DNA of 61,253 bases. Source: Oscillospiraceae bacterium. GTDB taxonomy: Bacteria > Bacillota > Clostridia > Oscillospirales > Oscillospiraceae. Position numbers and translations under genes: made by a program. Below the pieces are notes generated by a model that worked only from the letters and a program-made list of their open reading frames with translations, ran no database searches and had not been told where the DNA came from. Every line of letters begins with the position of its first letter. Position 1 is the stretch's first letter. This document shows positions 22,198 through 30,791 of the stretch, piece by piece. The stretch is taken from positions 1 through 61,253 of the forward strand of contig JAEEKA010000064.1 in assembly GCA_016282135.1 (NCBI GenBank), read 5' to 3'.

Positions 22198-24624
22198 TTA
22201 GGAATCTTGACGTTTGCCTGCGAGCTCCAGTGCCATGCGCAAAATCCGGGTTGCGTTGATCTGAAGCTGTCTTCGGGTCACAGTTCCCGCTTGCAGGCCC
22301 TTCAGCATAGCGCTCAGATCTCCCTGGCAGCCGGGCATGATCAGATCATTTCCGGCGGCCGCGATCTTCGGCGCCTCCGGGCCGGGGTATTTGTTGCCCC
22401 TGCCGCTCAGCGCGGCCACGATCCAGTCAGTCATCACGATTCCCCGGAAGCCGAATTCGGCCCGGAGGACGTCCTGGATCAGATCCCGCCGTTGGGAGGT
22501 ATGGACGCCGTTGATGAGGTTGTAGGAGCTCATCAGGGCGTGGGGTTGGCCCTCCCGGACCGCGATTTCGAAGCCCCGGAGGTAGAGCTCCCGCAGAGTC
22601 CGTTCGCTGGCCTGGCTGTTGGAGTTATAGCGGTTGGTCTCCTGGTTGTTGGCGGCAAAGTGCTTGACGGTGGCGCCGCGCCCCGGGTGCCGCTGTACGC
22701 CCTGGGTCAGGGCTGCGGCAAATTTGCCGGAGATCAGCGGATCCTCGGAGAAATATTCAAAGTTGCGGCCGCAGCGGACGTCCCGGTGGAGATTCAGGGC
22801 CGGGGCCAGCCAGAGGTGGACCCCGAAGCGCTCCATCTCGTCGCCCACAATGTCGCCGCATTGCCGGGCAAAATCCAGGTTCCAGCTCTGGGCCAGAGCG
22901 GAGGCGATGGGAATTGCCGTGCAGTATTGCTCGTGGATCTCGCCCGTGGTCTGCTTCGCTCTGTCCCGAAGCCGGATCGCCAGGGCAGCCGGAGCGGGCA
23001 TCAGCTCCATCACGCTTTCCAGCATGCTGCCCTCCAGAGGGTGAGCGCCCGTTTCGTCCCGGGTATACCGGCGGCTCAGCCGCAGGCCGGCGGGGCCGTC
23101 GGCCATGACCAGGGCGGGGACGCCCAGGTCGGTGAGGCAGGCGCTGGTTTCCCCCGCGGCCCCAGCCACGGTGTTGGCGGCGTTGCCCGCGACGCTTTGC
23201 AGGCCCTTCAGCTTGAAGGCACCGATGTTCATGAGGCAGAGCGTTTCGTCGGTCAGGCGCGCAGCCATCGGGTCGATCTCCTGGGGCAGCACGTAGTCAA
23301 CGATTTCCGTCGCAAAGTCGGCGGCGGAGACCCGCAGAACGGGAAGTCCCTCGGGGATGGCTTCGGATTTTACATGCGGCGTCCAGTCGGGGAAATCCGG
23401 CTTGCCCAGACAGTTTTTGACCTTTTTCAGAACTGCCTCTCCATCCAGGCGGAGGAGGGCGACGGGTCGGGCGTCCCGGCTGGAACTGCCCAGCCGCAGC
23501 GCATAGTCTCCCGGCTCCAGGATCCAGCAGGCTTGGACCTCGTCGTAGGAGGCCAGATCCCGCAGGTCAAAGCACAGCTGCAGCGTCTGTTCTGCGCCCG
23601 GCTGCAGGGTTTCGGTTTTTGCGAAAGCGGCAAGAGCCTGGAAGGGCTTGTCCAGCCTGCCCCGGGGCTGGGAGACGTAGAGCTGCAGAACCTCCTTGCC
23701 GGGGAAGCTGCCGGTATTGTTTACCGCGGCTTCCACCGTGACGGTTCCGCCTGCCTCCGCGGCCTGAATAAAGCGGTGGGAAAAGTCGGTGTAGCTCAGG
23801 CCGAAGCCAAAGGGGAAAAGAGGCGCTTTGCCCACGCTGTCAAAATAGCGGTAGCCTACGTAGAGCCCTTCTTTGTAGTGGGTGTCGTTCTTCCTGCCGA
23901 AGCAGCCCACGGCGGGGTAGTCGCCCCAGGCGGCCCAGCTTGTGGCCAACTTGCCGGAGGGTGTGGCTTTGCCCAGAAGCAGGTCCGCCAGGATGCTGCC
24001 GGTTTCTGCACCCAGCTGACTGAGCAGCAGGATGTTTCGGACCTCAAGCACCGGCGAGAGATCCACTACCCCGCCCACGTTCAGCACCAGCAGGAAATGC
24101 CGGAACCTCCGGTTGAGGGCGAGGATGTTCCGCCGCTCCGTCTCGGTCAGCAGGATGTCGCCGGGAATGGGCTTCCGATCCGAGCCCTCCCCGGAGATTC
24201 GGGACAGGACGTAGACGGCGGCTTCTCCCGCCCCGTCCAGGGGAAGCTGATATTCCGGCTCCGGCATCACCGCGCCCATGCTGCTTAACACGGCCAGGGT
24301 CCCATGTCTCAGCGCGGTGTGCTTCAGCCGGCGGATAAAGCCCTTTTTCGCCTTCCGCCAGACGCCTTCATACCGGTCCAGCCAGGCCTTGCTGGTAATG
24401 GAAAAGCCCGCGGCCTCCAGGCCCTGCTCCGCCGTCACAAAGCAGCGGGAATTGACTTCGCCGGAGCCGGTGCCGCCCTTGACGGTACGCCGGGCGCCGC
24501 TGCCGTACAGGGCCAGCCTGCAGGGAGCGGCCAGGGGGAAGCTGCCGTCGCGCTTGAGCAGTACGGCGCACTCGGCGCCGAAGCGCCGCACGATGGCGTT
24601 GTGTTCGATTTCATAGGGATTCAT
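22198..24624 (-). CDS. Permuted GH3 family beta-glycosidase
   Basis: The 808-residue enzyme has its domains in permuted order. The alpha/beta sandwich comes first (with 'TPSGKLATSW' and 'LFPFGFGLSYTDF'), then a fibronectin-III-like domain ('SFPGKEVLQLYV'). The GH3 TIM barrel is last, with 'MADGPAGLR', 'KHFAANNQE' and the nucleophile motif 'GIVMTDW' near residue 755. It should release terminal beta-linked glucose, xylose or arabinose from oligosaccharides. There is no signal peptide, so it acts in the cytosol on imported sugars. ATG 24624 has GGAGGTTTTGCC ahead. It neighbours the arabinose genes and probably feeds them. There is no obvious terminator before the lanthipeptide operon. Confidence 0.9.
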   Translation of the reverse strand: MNPYEIEHNAIVRRFGAECAVLLKRDGSFPLAAPCRLALYGSGARRTVKGGTGSGEVNSRCFVTAEQGLEAAGFSITSKAWLDRYEGVWRKAKKGFIRRLKHTALRHGTLAVLSSMGAVMPEPEYQLPLDGAGEAAVYVLSRISGEGSDRKPIPGDILLTETERRNILALNRRFRHFLLVLNVGGVVDLSPVLEVRNILLLSQLGAETGSILADLLLGKATPSGKLATSWAAWGDYPAVGCFGRKNDTHYKEGLYVGYRYFDSVGKAPLFPFGFGLSYTDFSHRFIQAAEAGGTVTVEAAVNNTGSFPGKEVLQLYVSQPRGRLDKPFQALAAFAKTETLQPGAEQTLQLCFDLRDLASYDEVQACWILEPGDYALRLGSSSRDARPVALLRLDGEAVLKKVKNCLGKPDFPDWTPHVKSEAIPEGLPVLRVSAADFATEIVDYVLPQEIDPMAARLTDETLCLMNIGAFKLKGLQSVAGNAANTVAGAAGETSACLTDLGVPALVMADGPAGLRLSRRYTRDETGAHPLEGSMLESVMELMPAPAALAIRLRDRAKQTTGEIHEQYCTAIPIASALAQSWNLDFARQCGDIVGDEMERFGVHLWLAPALNLHRDVRCGRNFEYFSEDPLISGKFAAALTQGVQRHPGRGATVKHFAANNQETNRYNSNSQASERTLRELYLRGFEIAVREGQPHALMSSYNLINGVHTSQRRDLIQDVLRAEFGFRGIVMTDWIVAALSGRGNKYPGPEAPKIAAAGNDLIMPGCQGDLSAMLKGLQAGTVTRRQLQINATRILRMALELAGKRQDS

Positions 24625-24709
24625 GGCAAAACCTCCATAGGCGGGCGCGCAATGCGCGCCGCTACAAATTACCCATGCGTCTATCATAGCAAATCCGATG
24701 GAAAAAGTC

Positions 24710-24737
24710 TTGCTTTTTTTTCGGTTTTCTATAAAAT
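24710..24737 (+). promoter_or_regulatory. Possible promoter of araD
   Basis: TTGCTT (24710-24715), 16 bases, TAAAAT (24732-24737). The -35 is weak. It lies upstream of the AraR-like operator at 24803. Confidence 0.35.
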
Positions 24738-24802
24738 AGTGATATGATTCATTTGAATGACACGCGGAACGTGTTTTTTACAATTGGTCAAAGCAAAGAG
24801 AA

Positions 24803-24818
24803 ATTCGTACGTTCAATA
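24803..24818 (+). promoter_or_regulatory. Candidate AraR operator upstream of araD
   Basis: ATTCGTAC-GTTCAATA matches 12 of 16 positions of the Bacillus subtilis AraR operator ATTTGTACGTACAAAT. Placed 40 bases before the araD start, downstream of the possible promoter, it would block elongation or initiation. Confidence 0.45.
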
Positions 24819-24858
24819 ATGCCGCGGCGGGAGCCCGCGGAATCAAGGAGGATGCGTT

Positions 24859-25557
24859 ATGCTGGAAGAACTGAAACAGAAAGTCTATGAGGCCAATATG
24901 GAGCTGCCCCGGCGGAATCTGGTGACCTATACCTGGGGGAACGTCTCCGGCATCGATCGGGAGCGGGGGCTGTTTGTAATCAAGCCCTCCGGTGTGGAAT
25001 ACGCCGCGCTTCGGCCCGAGGATCTGGTGGTTATGGATCTACAGGGCAACAAGGTGGAGGGCGGCATGAACCCCTCCTCCGACACCCTCACCCACATGGT
25101 GCTCTACAACGCCTTCCCGGAAATCGGCGGCATCGTCCACACCCACAGCCCTTACGCCGTGGCCTGGGCCCAGGCCGGCCGGGACATCCCCTGCTACGGC
25201 ACCACCCACGCGGACTATTTCTACGGTCCCGTTCCCTGCGCCCGCCACCTGACCCAGGAGGAGCTGGACGGGGGCTATGAGCTGAACACCGGCCGTACCA
25301 TTGTGGAATGCTTCCGGCAGCGGGGCATCGACTGCATGGCGATCCCCGCGGTGATTTGTCACAGCCACGGCCCCTTTACCTGGGGCAAGGACGCCGCTCA
25401 GGCGGTTTACCACGCGGTAGTCCTGGAAGAGGTGGCCAAAATGGCAATCCTGACCTGCCAGGTGGATCCTGCTGCCAAGCCCGCGCCCCAGCGCATCCAG
25501 GACAAGCATTATCTGCGCAAGCACGGCCCCAACGCCTATTACGGCCAGGGGAGATAA
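24859..25557 (+). CDS. araD: L-ribulose-5-phosphate 4-epimerase
   Basis: The 232-residue class II aldolase-fold enzyme has 'TWGNVSG', 'IKPSGV', 'SSDTLTHMVLY' and the zinc ligands 'VHTHSPYA' (two His) with a later 'HGPFTWG'. The length is as usual for AraD. It converts L-ribulose-5-phosphate to D-xylulose-5-phosphate, the last step of arabinose entry to the pentose phosphate pathway. ATG 24859 has AAGGAGG. It is transcribed towards araR, away from the araA-kinase operon, so the pathway is split over two units sharing a regulator. Confidence 0.95.
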   Translation: MLEELKQKVYEANMELPRRNLVTYTWGNVSGIDRERGLFVIKPSGVEYAALRPEDLVVMDLQGNKVEGGMNPSSDTLTHMVLYNAFPEIGGIVHTHSPYAVAWAQAGRDIPCYGTTHADYFYGPVPCARHLTQEELDGGYELNTGRTIVECFRQRGIDCMAIPAVICHSHGPFTWGKDAAQAVYHAVVLEEVAKMAILTCQVDPAAKPAPQRIQDKHYLRKHGPNAYYGQGR

Positions 25558-25571
25558 GCATCCCCGGACAA

Positions 25572-25617
25572 ATTACAAATCGCCTCTTTCGGCACACCGA
25601 AAGAGGCGATTTGTAAT
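25572..25617. terminator. Perfect 21-bp hairpin between araD and araR
   Basis: Arms 25572-25592 and 25597-25617 are exact reverse complements (starting ATTACAAATCGCC) around a CACA loop. It lies between convergent genes and probably acts as a two-way terminator, although a T run is missing. Confidence 0.75.
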
Positions 25618-25638
25618 GCGCGGGAGGGCGGTCCGGGG

Positions 25639-26721
25639 TCAGCTGCTCTCCTTCTCCACCAGGATCCAGGGAGCCAGCCGGGATTCGCAGGGCTCGCCCC
25701 GGAGCAGGCAAAAGAGAGTTTCGGCGGCGATCCGGCCTACGTTGAACCGCTCGTGGGACAGGGAGGTGATCCGGGGCGTGGACATCTCGCTGTAAGGGCT
25801 GTTGTCAAAGCTGACCACGGCGATGTCGCCGGGAACAGAGAGACCCTTTCGGGTGAGATAGGCAATGACCCGGGCGGCAATCTCGTCGTTGTAACAGACA
25901 ATGGCGCTGCAGGAGGACAGCATCCCGGCCATTCGCTCCTCGGTGTAGTCGTCCCGCAGAAAATGGTCCTTTTGGGCTGTGCCGTACCAGAGCACGTTGT
26001 TGTCCTCCGGGGAGAGATCAAACTTTTGCAGGCCCTCCAGATACCCGGCAAAACGCTGCCGCCCCTGGAGGTCGTCATATTTGAAGATTCCGCCGATCCC
26101 CCGGTGGCCCTTTTGGTACAGGTACTCCACCAGCATTCGGCCGCCGGCTACGTTGTCGTCCAGAACGGAGAGGGTGTCGGGCAGCTGCTCATAGTTACCG
26201 TGCATGAACACCAGGGGAATGCCCTTTTCCATCAGCCGGTGGCAGAGGGAGATATTGGGATTGGGGAAGCCGGTTTTGGTGCCCTCGATCAGGATTCCGT
26301 CCAGTTCCTCAGTTTCGATCAGGGTCTGCAGAATCCGCCGCTCGTTGGAAAACTGGTTCTGGGTGGCGAACAGCAGGGGGGCGCTGTTGTTCTCCGAGCA
26401 GACCGCCTCGATCTCCCGCAGAATACTGGGGAAAATGTAGTCGCTGATGTAGGTGGTTACAACGGCAATGGAGCGGCGGGGGAGGGGGGCAGGGTCCCGT
26501 TTTTCCCGGATGAAGGAGCCGCTGCCCTGCCTGCGCTCAATCAGACGCTCACTTTCCAAAATAGAGAGGGCCTGCCGCACGGTTTGCCGGCTGACCTGAA
26601 ACTGACCGCAAAGCGCCTGCTCTGTGGGAAGCATCCTTTGGTATTTTCCGGAGAGGATCCCGGTTCGCAGAGATTCCGCGAGAATCTGATACTTTGGCGT
26701 CATAATTTGGCTCACATCCAT
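25639..26721 (-). CDS. araR: AraR-type repressor (GntR N-terminus, LacI-type sugar-binding C-terminus)
   Basis: The 360-residue regulator has a GntR winged helix at about 8-75 ('MLPTEQALCGQFQVSRQTVRQ' region, 'IERRQGSGSFI'). A LacI/GalR-type ligand domain follows ('IAVVTTYISDYIFPSI', 'LVFMHGNYE', 'AVVSFDNSPYSEM'). This fusion is the AraR family, which represses arabinose genes until L-arabinose binds. I start at the ATG at 26721, after AAGGA, rather than further upstream where the frame runs through the promoter. It is divergent from the sugar transporter operon and has a consensus promoter. Confidence 0.9.
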   Translation of the reverse strand: MDVSQIMTPKYQILAESLRTGILSGKYQRMLPTEQALCGQFQVSRQTVRQALSILESERLIERRQGSGSFIREKRDPAPLPRRSIAVVTTYISDYIFPSILREIEAVCSENNSAPLLFATQNQFSNERRILQTLIETEELDGILIEGTKTGFPNPNISLCHRLMEKGIPLVFMHGNYEQLPDTLSVLDDNVAGGRMLVEYLYQKGHRGIGGIFKYDDLQGRQRFAGYLEGLQKFDLSPEDNNVLWYGTAQKDHFLRDDYTEERMAGMLSSCSAIVCYNDEIAARVIAYLTRKGLSVPGDIAVVSFDNSPYSEMSTPRITSLSHERFNVGRIAAETLFCLLRGEPCESRLAPWILVEKESS

Positions 26722-26739
26722 ACAATTTTTCTTTTCCTT

Positions 26740-26768
26740 ATTATAAGCACATCTGGAATTTGTGTCAA
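26740..26768 (-). promoter_or_regulatory. araR promoter
   Basis: Perfect TTGACA (26763-26768) and TATAAT (26740-26745) with a 17-base spacer on the minus strand. The predicted start gives a leader of only about 12 bases before the ATG at 26721. Confidence 0.88.
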
Positions 26769-26799
26769 TATTAGTTTTATATTTTTTATAAATTGTTTT

Positions 26800-26815
26800 A
26801 GTTGTATGTATCAAT
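26800..26815. promoter_or_regulatory. Candidate AraR operator near the araR promoter
   Basis: AGTTGTAT-GTATCAAT matches 12 of 16 positions of ATTTGTACGTACAAAT. It lies about 30 bases upstream of the araR -35 and could mediate autorepression. Confidence 0.4.
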
Positions 26816-26981
26816 TGGGAGGGAAATTGTGCAAAGCAACGAACAAGTTCGGACGGGTAATGGGAAGAAAAACACTGAAAATACAAGAAATACGGTGGGT
26901 TTTTTCACAAAAATGTGATTTGTACGGTGCCGGGCTGTGGTGATGAATAAATTTGTATTGTGCATGGCAACAAAAATCATT

Positions 26982-26997
26982 TTTTGTGCGTACATAT
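26982..26997. promoter_or_regulatory. Candidate AraR operator of the sugar operon
   Basis: TTTTGTGC-GTACATAT matches 13 of 16 positions of the B. subtilis AraR consensus and ends two bases before the -35 of the operon promoter. Confidence 0.5.
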
Positions 26998-26999
26998 TG

Positions 27000-27028
27000 T
27001 TGACAATCCTGTGGCAGAGTGGTATTCT
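27000..27028 (+). promoter_or_regulatory. Promoter of the sugar transporter-araA-kinase operon
   Basis: TTGACA (27000-27005), 17 bases, TATTCT (27023-27028). Confidence 0.85.
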
Positions 27029-27085
27029 GTTAGCAGAAAGCCCGGGGTGATCCGGGCGGAAGAAAAAATGAAAGAAGGAAAGATT

Positions 27086-28069
27086 ATGCGCAAACTGTTT
27101 GCACTGCTTCTCGTTGCAGCCATGATCTTCACGCTGGTTGCCTGCAGCGATGAGAAGAAGCCCGAGGAAGGCGGCCTGATCAAGGTCGGCGTCATCAACA
27201 ATCCTCCCTCCGAGTCCGGTTACCGCGAAGCCAACGTCAACGACTTCATCAAAGTGTTCACCAAGGAAAACGGCTATGACGCCAAGTTCTATTACAGCAT
27301 CAAGAACGATGAGCAGCTCAGCACTGCCCGCCAGTACATCACCGACGGCGTGGATTACCTGCTGATTTCCGCCGCCGAGACCACCGGCTGGGATGCCGTC
27401 CTGAAGGACGCCAAGGACGCCGGCGTGAAGGTTTTCCTCTTCGACCGTATGATCAACTGCGACAAGAGCCTGTTTGAGGCCGCTGTCGTCTCCAACATGG
27501 CCAATGAGGGCGACACCGCCGTCAAGTGGCTGCTGGACCAGAAGCTTCCCGAGTACAACGTCATTCACATCCAGGGCGCCATGGGCAGTGACGCGCAGAT
27601 CGGCCGTACCGGAGCCCTCGACGCGCAGTTTGCCGCCGGCACCATGAAGAAGGTCGTGCAACAGACCGCCACCTGGGACGAGGCTGAGGCGAAGAAGATC
27701 GTGGAGTCCGTCATCAACTCCGGCGAAAAGTTCAATGTTATCTACGCGGAGAACGACGGCATGGCCAAGGGCGCTGTCGCCGCGTTGGACGAGGCCGGCA
27801 TTACCCACGGCGTCGGCAAGGACGTGGTCGTGATGGGCTTCGACTGCAACAAGTGGGCGCTCCGCGAGCTGCTGGCCGGCAACTGGAACTACGACGGTCA
27901 GTGCTCCCCCTTCCAGGCGCAGGTCATCAGTGACATGATCAAGAACCTGGAGGCCGGCAAGAAGATCGAGGGCCTGAACGACGCCAAGCAGATCATCTCC
28001 GTGGAGAAGGGCTTCGACGCCGCCACCCTGACCCAGGCGGACATCGACACCTACGGCCTGGGCGAGTAA
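27086..28069 (+). CDS. Sugar ABC transporter substrate-binding lipoprotein (RbsB/YtfQ-like)
   Basis: The 327-residue protein has a lipoprotein signal with lipobox 'LVAC' (Cys20). A type I periplasmic-binding fold follows: 'KVGVINNPPSESGYRE', 'GVDYLLISAAE', 'VIHIQGAMGSDAQIGRTGA', 'VIYAENDGMAKGA', 'VVVMGFDCNK'. It captures a sugar outside the membrane for the ATPase and two permeases that follow. The 'one binding protein, one ATPase, two permeases' set matches the YtfQRT-YjfF (galactofuranose) type. Linkage to araA suggests arabinose, perhaps as the furanose. ATG 27086 has GAAGGAAAG; an upstream in-frame extension crosses the promoter and is rejected. Confidence 0.88.
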   Translation: MRKLFALLLVAAMIFTLVACSDEKKPEEGGLIKVGVINNPPSESGYREANVNDFIKVFTKENGYDAKFYYSIKNDEQLSTARQYITDGVDYLLISAAETTGWDAVLKDAKDAGVKVFLFDRMINCDKSLFEAAVVSNMANEGDTAVKWLLDQKLPEYNVIHIQGAMGSDAQIGRTGALDAQFAAGTMKKVVQQTATWDEAEAKKIVESVINSGEKFNVIYAENDGMAKGAVAALDEAGITHGVGKDVVVMGFDCNKWALRELLAGNWNYDGQCSPFQAQVISDMIKNLEAGKKIEGLNDAKQIISVEKGFDAATLTQADIDTYGLGE

Positions 28070-28106
28070 TCGAACAAGCGCAACAAGCATACACGAGGAC
28101 AAAGCA

Positions 28107-28157
28107 GAGCGCGGTGTGGGATAGTGGTTTGATCCGCGATCCACATCGCGCTCTTTT
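28107..28157 (+). terminator. Attenuator hairpin after the binding protein
   Basis: GAGCGCGGTGTGG pairs with CCACATCGCGCTC with one G-T pair, then TTTT. It would let most transcripts stop after the binding protein, giving excess of that component over the membrane parts. Confidence 0.75.
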
Positions 28158-28213
28158 AACCGAAATTCCCGGATCTTTCGGAGAATCCGGAAACAAGGAC
28201 AGGAGTTGAGCGG

Positions 28214-29713
28214 ATGCAAGACGACGTTGTTTTGACGATGCGTGGGATCTGCAAGTATTTTCCGGGGGTAAAGGCCCTGGAAAACGTGGATTTTACCCTG
28301 CGCAAAGGAACGATCCACGCGCTGATGGGAGAAAACGGTGCCGGGAAATCCACGCTGATTAAGGTTTTGACCGGCGTTTACCCCATGGACGGCGGAGAGA
28401 TCCGGATCGACGGGGTGGAGGACGCCATTGTCATACGGTCTCCCCAGGAGGCGCAGGGCTACGGTATCAGCACCGTCTATCAGGAGATCACCCTCTGCCC
28501 GAATCTCACCGTGGCGGAGAATATGTTCATCGGACGCAGCCGGAAGAGCCGGGTAGACTGGAAGCAGATGGAAAAGCGTTCCGGCGAGCTGCTGCAAAAG
28601 CTGGGCATTCCGGCCAGACCCAAGCAGCAGCTGGGCAACTGCTCCCTGGCTGTGCAGCAGATGGTTGCCATCGCCCGGGCGGTGGACACCGACTGCAAGG
28701 TGCTGATTTTGGACGAGCCCACCTCTTCTCTGGACGACAAGGAAGTGGAGATGCTCTTTACCCTGATGCGCCAGCTGAAGGAAAGCGGCGTGGGCATCAT
28801 TTTTGTGACCCACTTCCTGGAGCAGGTTTACGCCGTCAGCGACCAGATCACCGTCCTGCGGAACGGCCAGCTGGTGGGTGAGTACGAGGTCCGGGAGCTG
28901 CCCCAGGTGAAGCTGGTGGAAAAGATGATCGGCAAGGATCTGGAAGACCTGTCCTCCATGAAAAAGAAGGAAACCGTATTGGACGGCGAGGACTTTTATG
29001 AGGCAAGGGGCCTGGCCAGCACCGAGAGCCGTCCCTTTGACTTCCACATTGCCGCAGGCGAGGTAAACGGCTTTACCGGCCTGCTGGGTTCCGGCCGCAG
29101 CGAGAGCGTCCGCGCCATCTTCGGCGCAGATCCGGTCACCGGCGGCACCGTCAAGGTGAACGGAAAGCAGGTTAAGATTTCAAAGCCTCTGGACGCCATG
29201 AAGCAGGGAATCGGCTATTTGCCGGAGGACCGCAAACGGGACGGCATCATTGCCGACCTGTCCGTGCGGGAGAACATCATCCTGGCCCTGCAGGTAATCC
29301 AGGGAATGGGGCATCCCATCTCCCGGGCAAAGGCGGAGGCCTTTGCCGACGAGTACATCAAGGCCCTTGCCATCAAGACGGCGTCCTCGGATACCCCCGT
29401 GGGCTCCCTCTCCGGCGGCAACCAGCAGAAGGTCATCCTGGCCCGCTGGCTGCTGACCCATCCCCAGTACCTGATTCTGGACGAGCCCACCCGCGGCATC
29501 GACGTGGGAACCAAGACCGAGATCCAGAAGCTGGTTCTGCAGCTGGCGGAGGACGGCAAGAGCATCACCTTTATCTCTTCCGAGATCGAGGAGATGCTGC
29601 GGACCTGTTCCCGACTGATCGTCATGCGGGACCGCAACATCGTGGGCGAGCTGAAGGGGGACGAATTAAGTCAGGAGCGCGTGATGCGCACCATCGCGGG
29701 AGGAGGAGAATGA
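28214..29713 (+). CDS. Sugar ABC transporter ATPase (two NBDs, MglA/YtfR-like)
   Basis: The 499-residue protein has two ABC domains. The first has Walker A 'GENGAGKSTLIK' (about 34), a degenerate signature ('NCSLAVQQ') and Walker B 'VLILDEPTSSL'. The second has a degenerate Walker A ('GLLGSGRSESV') but 'LSGGNQQKVILARWL' and 'YLILDEPTRGI'. This asymmetric pattern is normal for the sugar (CUT2) class. ATG 28214 follows AGGAG. The following permease starts one base after its stop. Confidence 0.93.
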   Translation: MQDDVVLTMRGICKYFPGVKALENVDFTLRKGTIHALMGENGAGKSTLIKVLTGVYPMDGGEIRIDGVEDAIVIRSPQEAQGYGISTVYQEITLCPNLTVAENMFIGRSRKSRVDWKQMEKRSGELLQKLGIPARPKQQLGNCSLAVQQMVAIARAVDTDCKVLILDEPTSSLDDKEVEMLFTLMRQLKESGVGIIFVTHFLEQVYAVSDQITVLRNGQLVGEYEVRELPQVKLVEKMIGKDLEDLSSMKKKETVLDGEDFYEARGLASTESRPFDFHIAAGEVNGFTGLLGSGRSESVRAIFGADPVTGGTVKVNGKQVKISKPLDAMKQGIGYLPEDRKRDGIIADLSVRENIILALQVIQGMGHPISRAKAEAFADEYIKALAIKTASSDTPVGSLSGGNQQKVILARWLLTHPQYLILDEPTRGIDVGTKTEIQKLVLQLAEDGKSITFISSEIEEMLRTCSRLIVMRDRNIVGELKGDELSQERVMRTIAGGGE

Positions 29714-29714
29714 G

Positions 29715-30788
29715 ATGAAAAAAGCAAAGACGTCGAAATTCTTTGCCAAAAACGCTCAGCTTTTAATCCCGCTGATCGCGATTCTGCTGCTGGTGATCTT
29801 CAATCTGATTCGGGACCCCAGCTTTTTCTCCATCGGCATTTCCGCCAATAACCGGGGCGACCCTGTTCTGCAGGGCAACCTGGTCTCCATCCTCAACGGC
29901 GCTTCGGAGCTGGTGATCCTCGCCATGGGCATGACCCTGGTGACGGCGGCAGCCGGCGGACAGGATATTTCCGTGGGCGCCTTGGCTGCCATCGCGGGCA
30001 GCGTGTTCGTTAAGATTCTCAAGGGCGGCGCTGTGACGGGCCCCACCGTGCTGCTGGCCTTTCTGGCCTGCTGTGTGGCAGCCATGCTCTTCGGCGCGTT
30101 CAATGGGTCGTTGGTTGCCTTCTTCCGGATCCAGCCCATGATCGCCACGCTGATTCTTTTTACCTGCGGACGCAGCATTGCCTACTGGATCAACGGCGGC
30201 GCGACACCCACCGTGGAAAGTCCCATCATTAACGCCATCGGCAGCTTCATCCCCGGCATTCCCATTCCCACTCCGATCCTGATTGTGATTGTCATGGGAA
30301 TCCTGTTCGGGCTGGTTTTCCGCTTTACGACGCTGAGCCTCTACGTTCAGACCGTGGGCATCAATCAGGGCGCGGCTCGGCTCAACGGCGTCAACACCGT
30401 GGGCATCAAGCTGCTCGCCTTCATCATCCTGGGCGTCTGCTGTGCGGTGGCGGGCACCATTGGCGTGAGCCGATTGGGCTTGATAAACCATGAAACCCTG
30501 CTCATTAACATTGAGATGGACGCCATTCTGGCCGTGGCAATCGGCGGCAACAACCTGGGCGGCGGCAAGTTCAAGATGCTTGGCTCCGTCCTGGGCGCCT
30601 ACGCGATTCAGATGCTGACCATCACACTCTATGCCATGAAGGTTCCCTCCACGGACGTGAAGGCCTACAAGGCCGTGGTCATCATCATCCTGGTGGTGAT
30701 GGGCTCTCCCGTGGTGAAGAACAGCATGAGCCGGTTCTGGAAAAAGCTTAAGAGGAACCATCCCGCCGGGGAAAAGGAGGTGGCCTGA
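29715..30788 (+). CDS. Sugar ABC transporter permease 1 (RbsC/YtfT-like)
   Basis: The 357-residue membrane protein of the CUT2 permease family has about 9-10 hydrophobic segments and the family motif 'TAAAGGQDISVGALAAIAGSV' region (about 75-97) and 'AIGGNNLGGGKFKMLGS' near 275. It forms the channel with the second permease. It begins two bases after the ATPase stop, indicating coupling. Confidence 0.9.
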   Translation: MKKAKTSKFFAKNAQLLIPLIAILLLVIFNLIRDPSFFSIGISANNRGDPVLQGNLVSILNGASELVILAMGMTLVTAAAGGQDISVGALAAIAGSVFVKILKGGAVTGPTVLLAFLACCVAAMLFGAFNGSLVAFFRIQPMIATLILFTCGRSIAYWINGGATPTVESPIINAIGSFIPGIPIPTPILIVIVMGILFGLVFRFTTLSLYVQTVGINQGAARLNGVNTVGIKLLAFIILGVCCAVAGTIGVSRLGLINHETLLINIEMDAILAVAIGGNNLGGGKFKMLGSVLGAYAIQMLTITLYAMKVPSTDVKAYKAVVIIILVVMGSPVVKNSMSRFWKKLKRNHPAGEKEVA

Positions 30789-30791
30789 TCC

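Larger units (their letters stand above)
26722..27085. other. Divergent control region of araR and the sugar operon
   Basis: It holds consensus promoters on both strands and two AraR-like operators (26800, 26982), plus a half site ATTTGTAC at 26918. Two in-frame upstream extensions of the flanking genes cross it but lack ribosome binding sites. Confidence 0.65.

Noticed and set aside
26798-29047. A 749-codon minus-strand open frame across the sugar operon
   Set aside because: It overlaps the clear binding protein and ATPase genes and has shadow composition.
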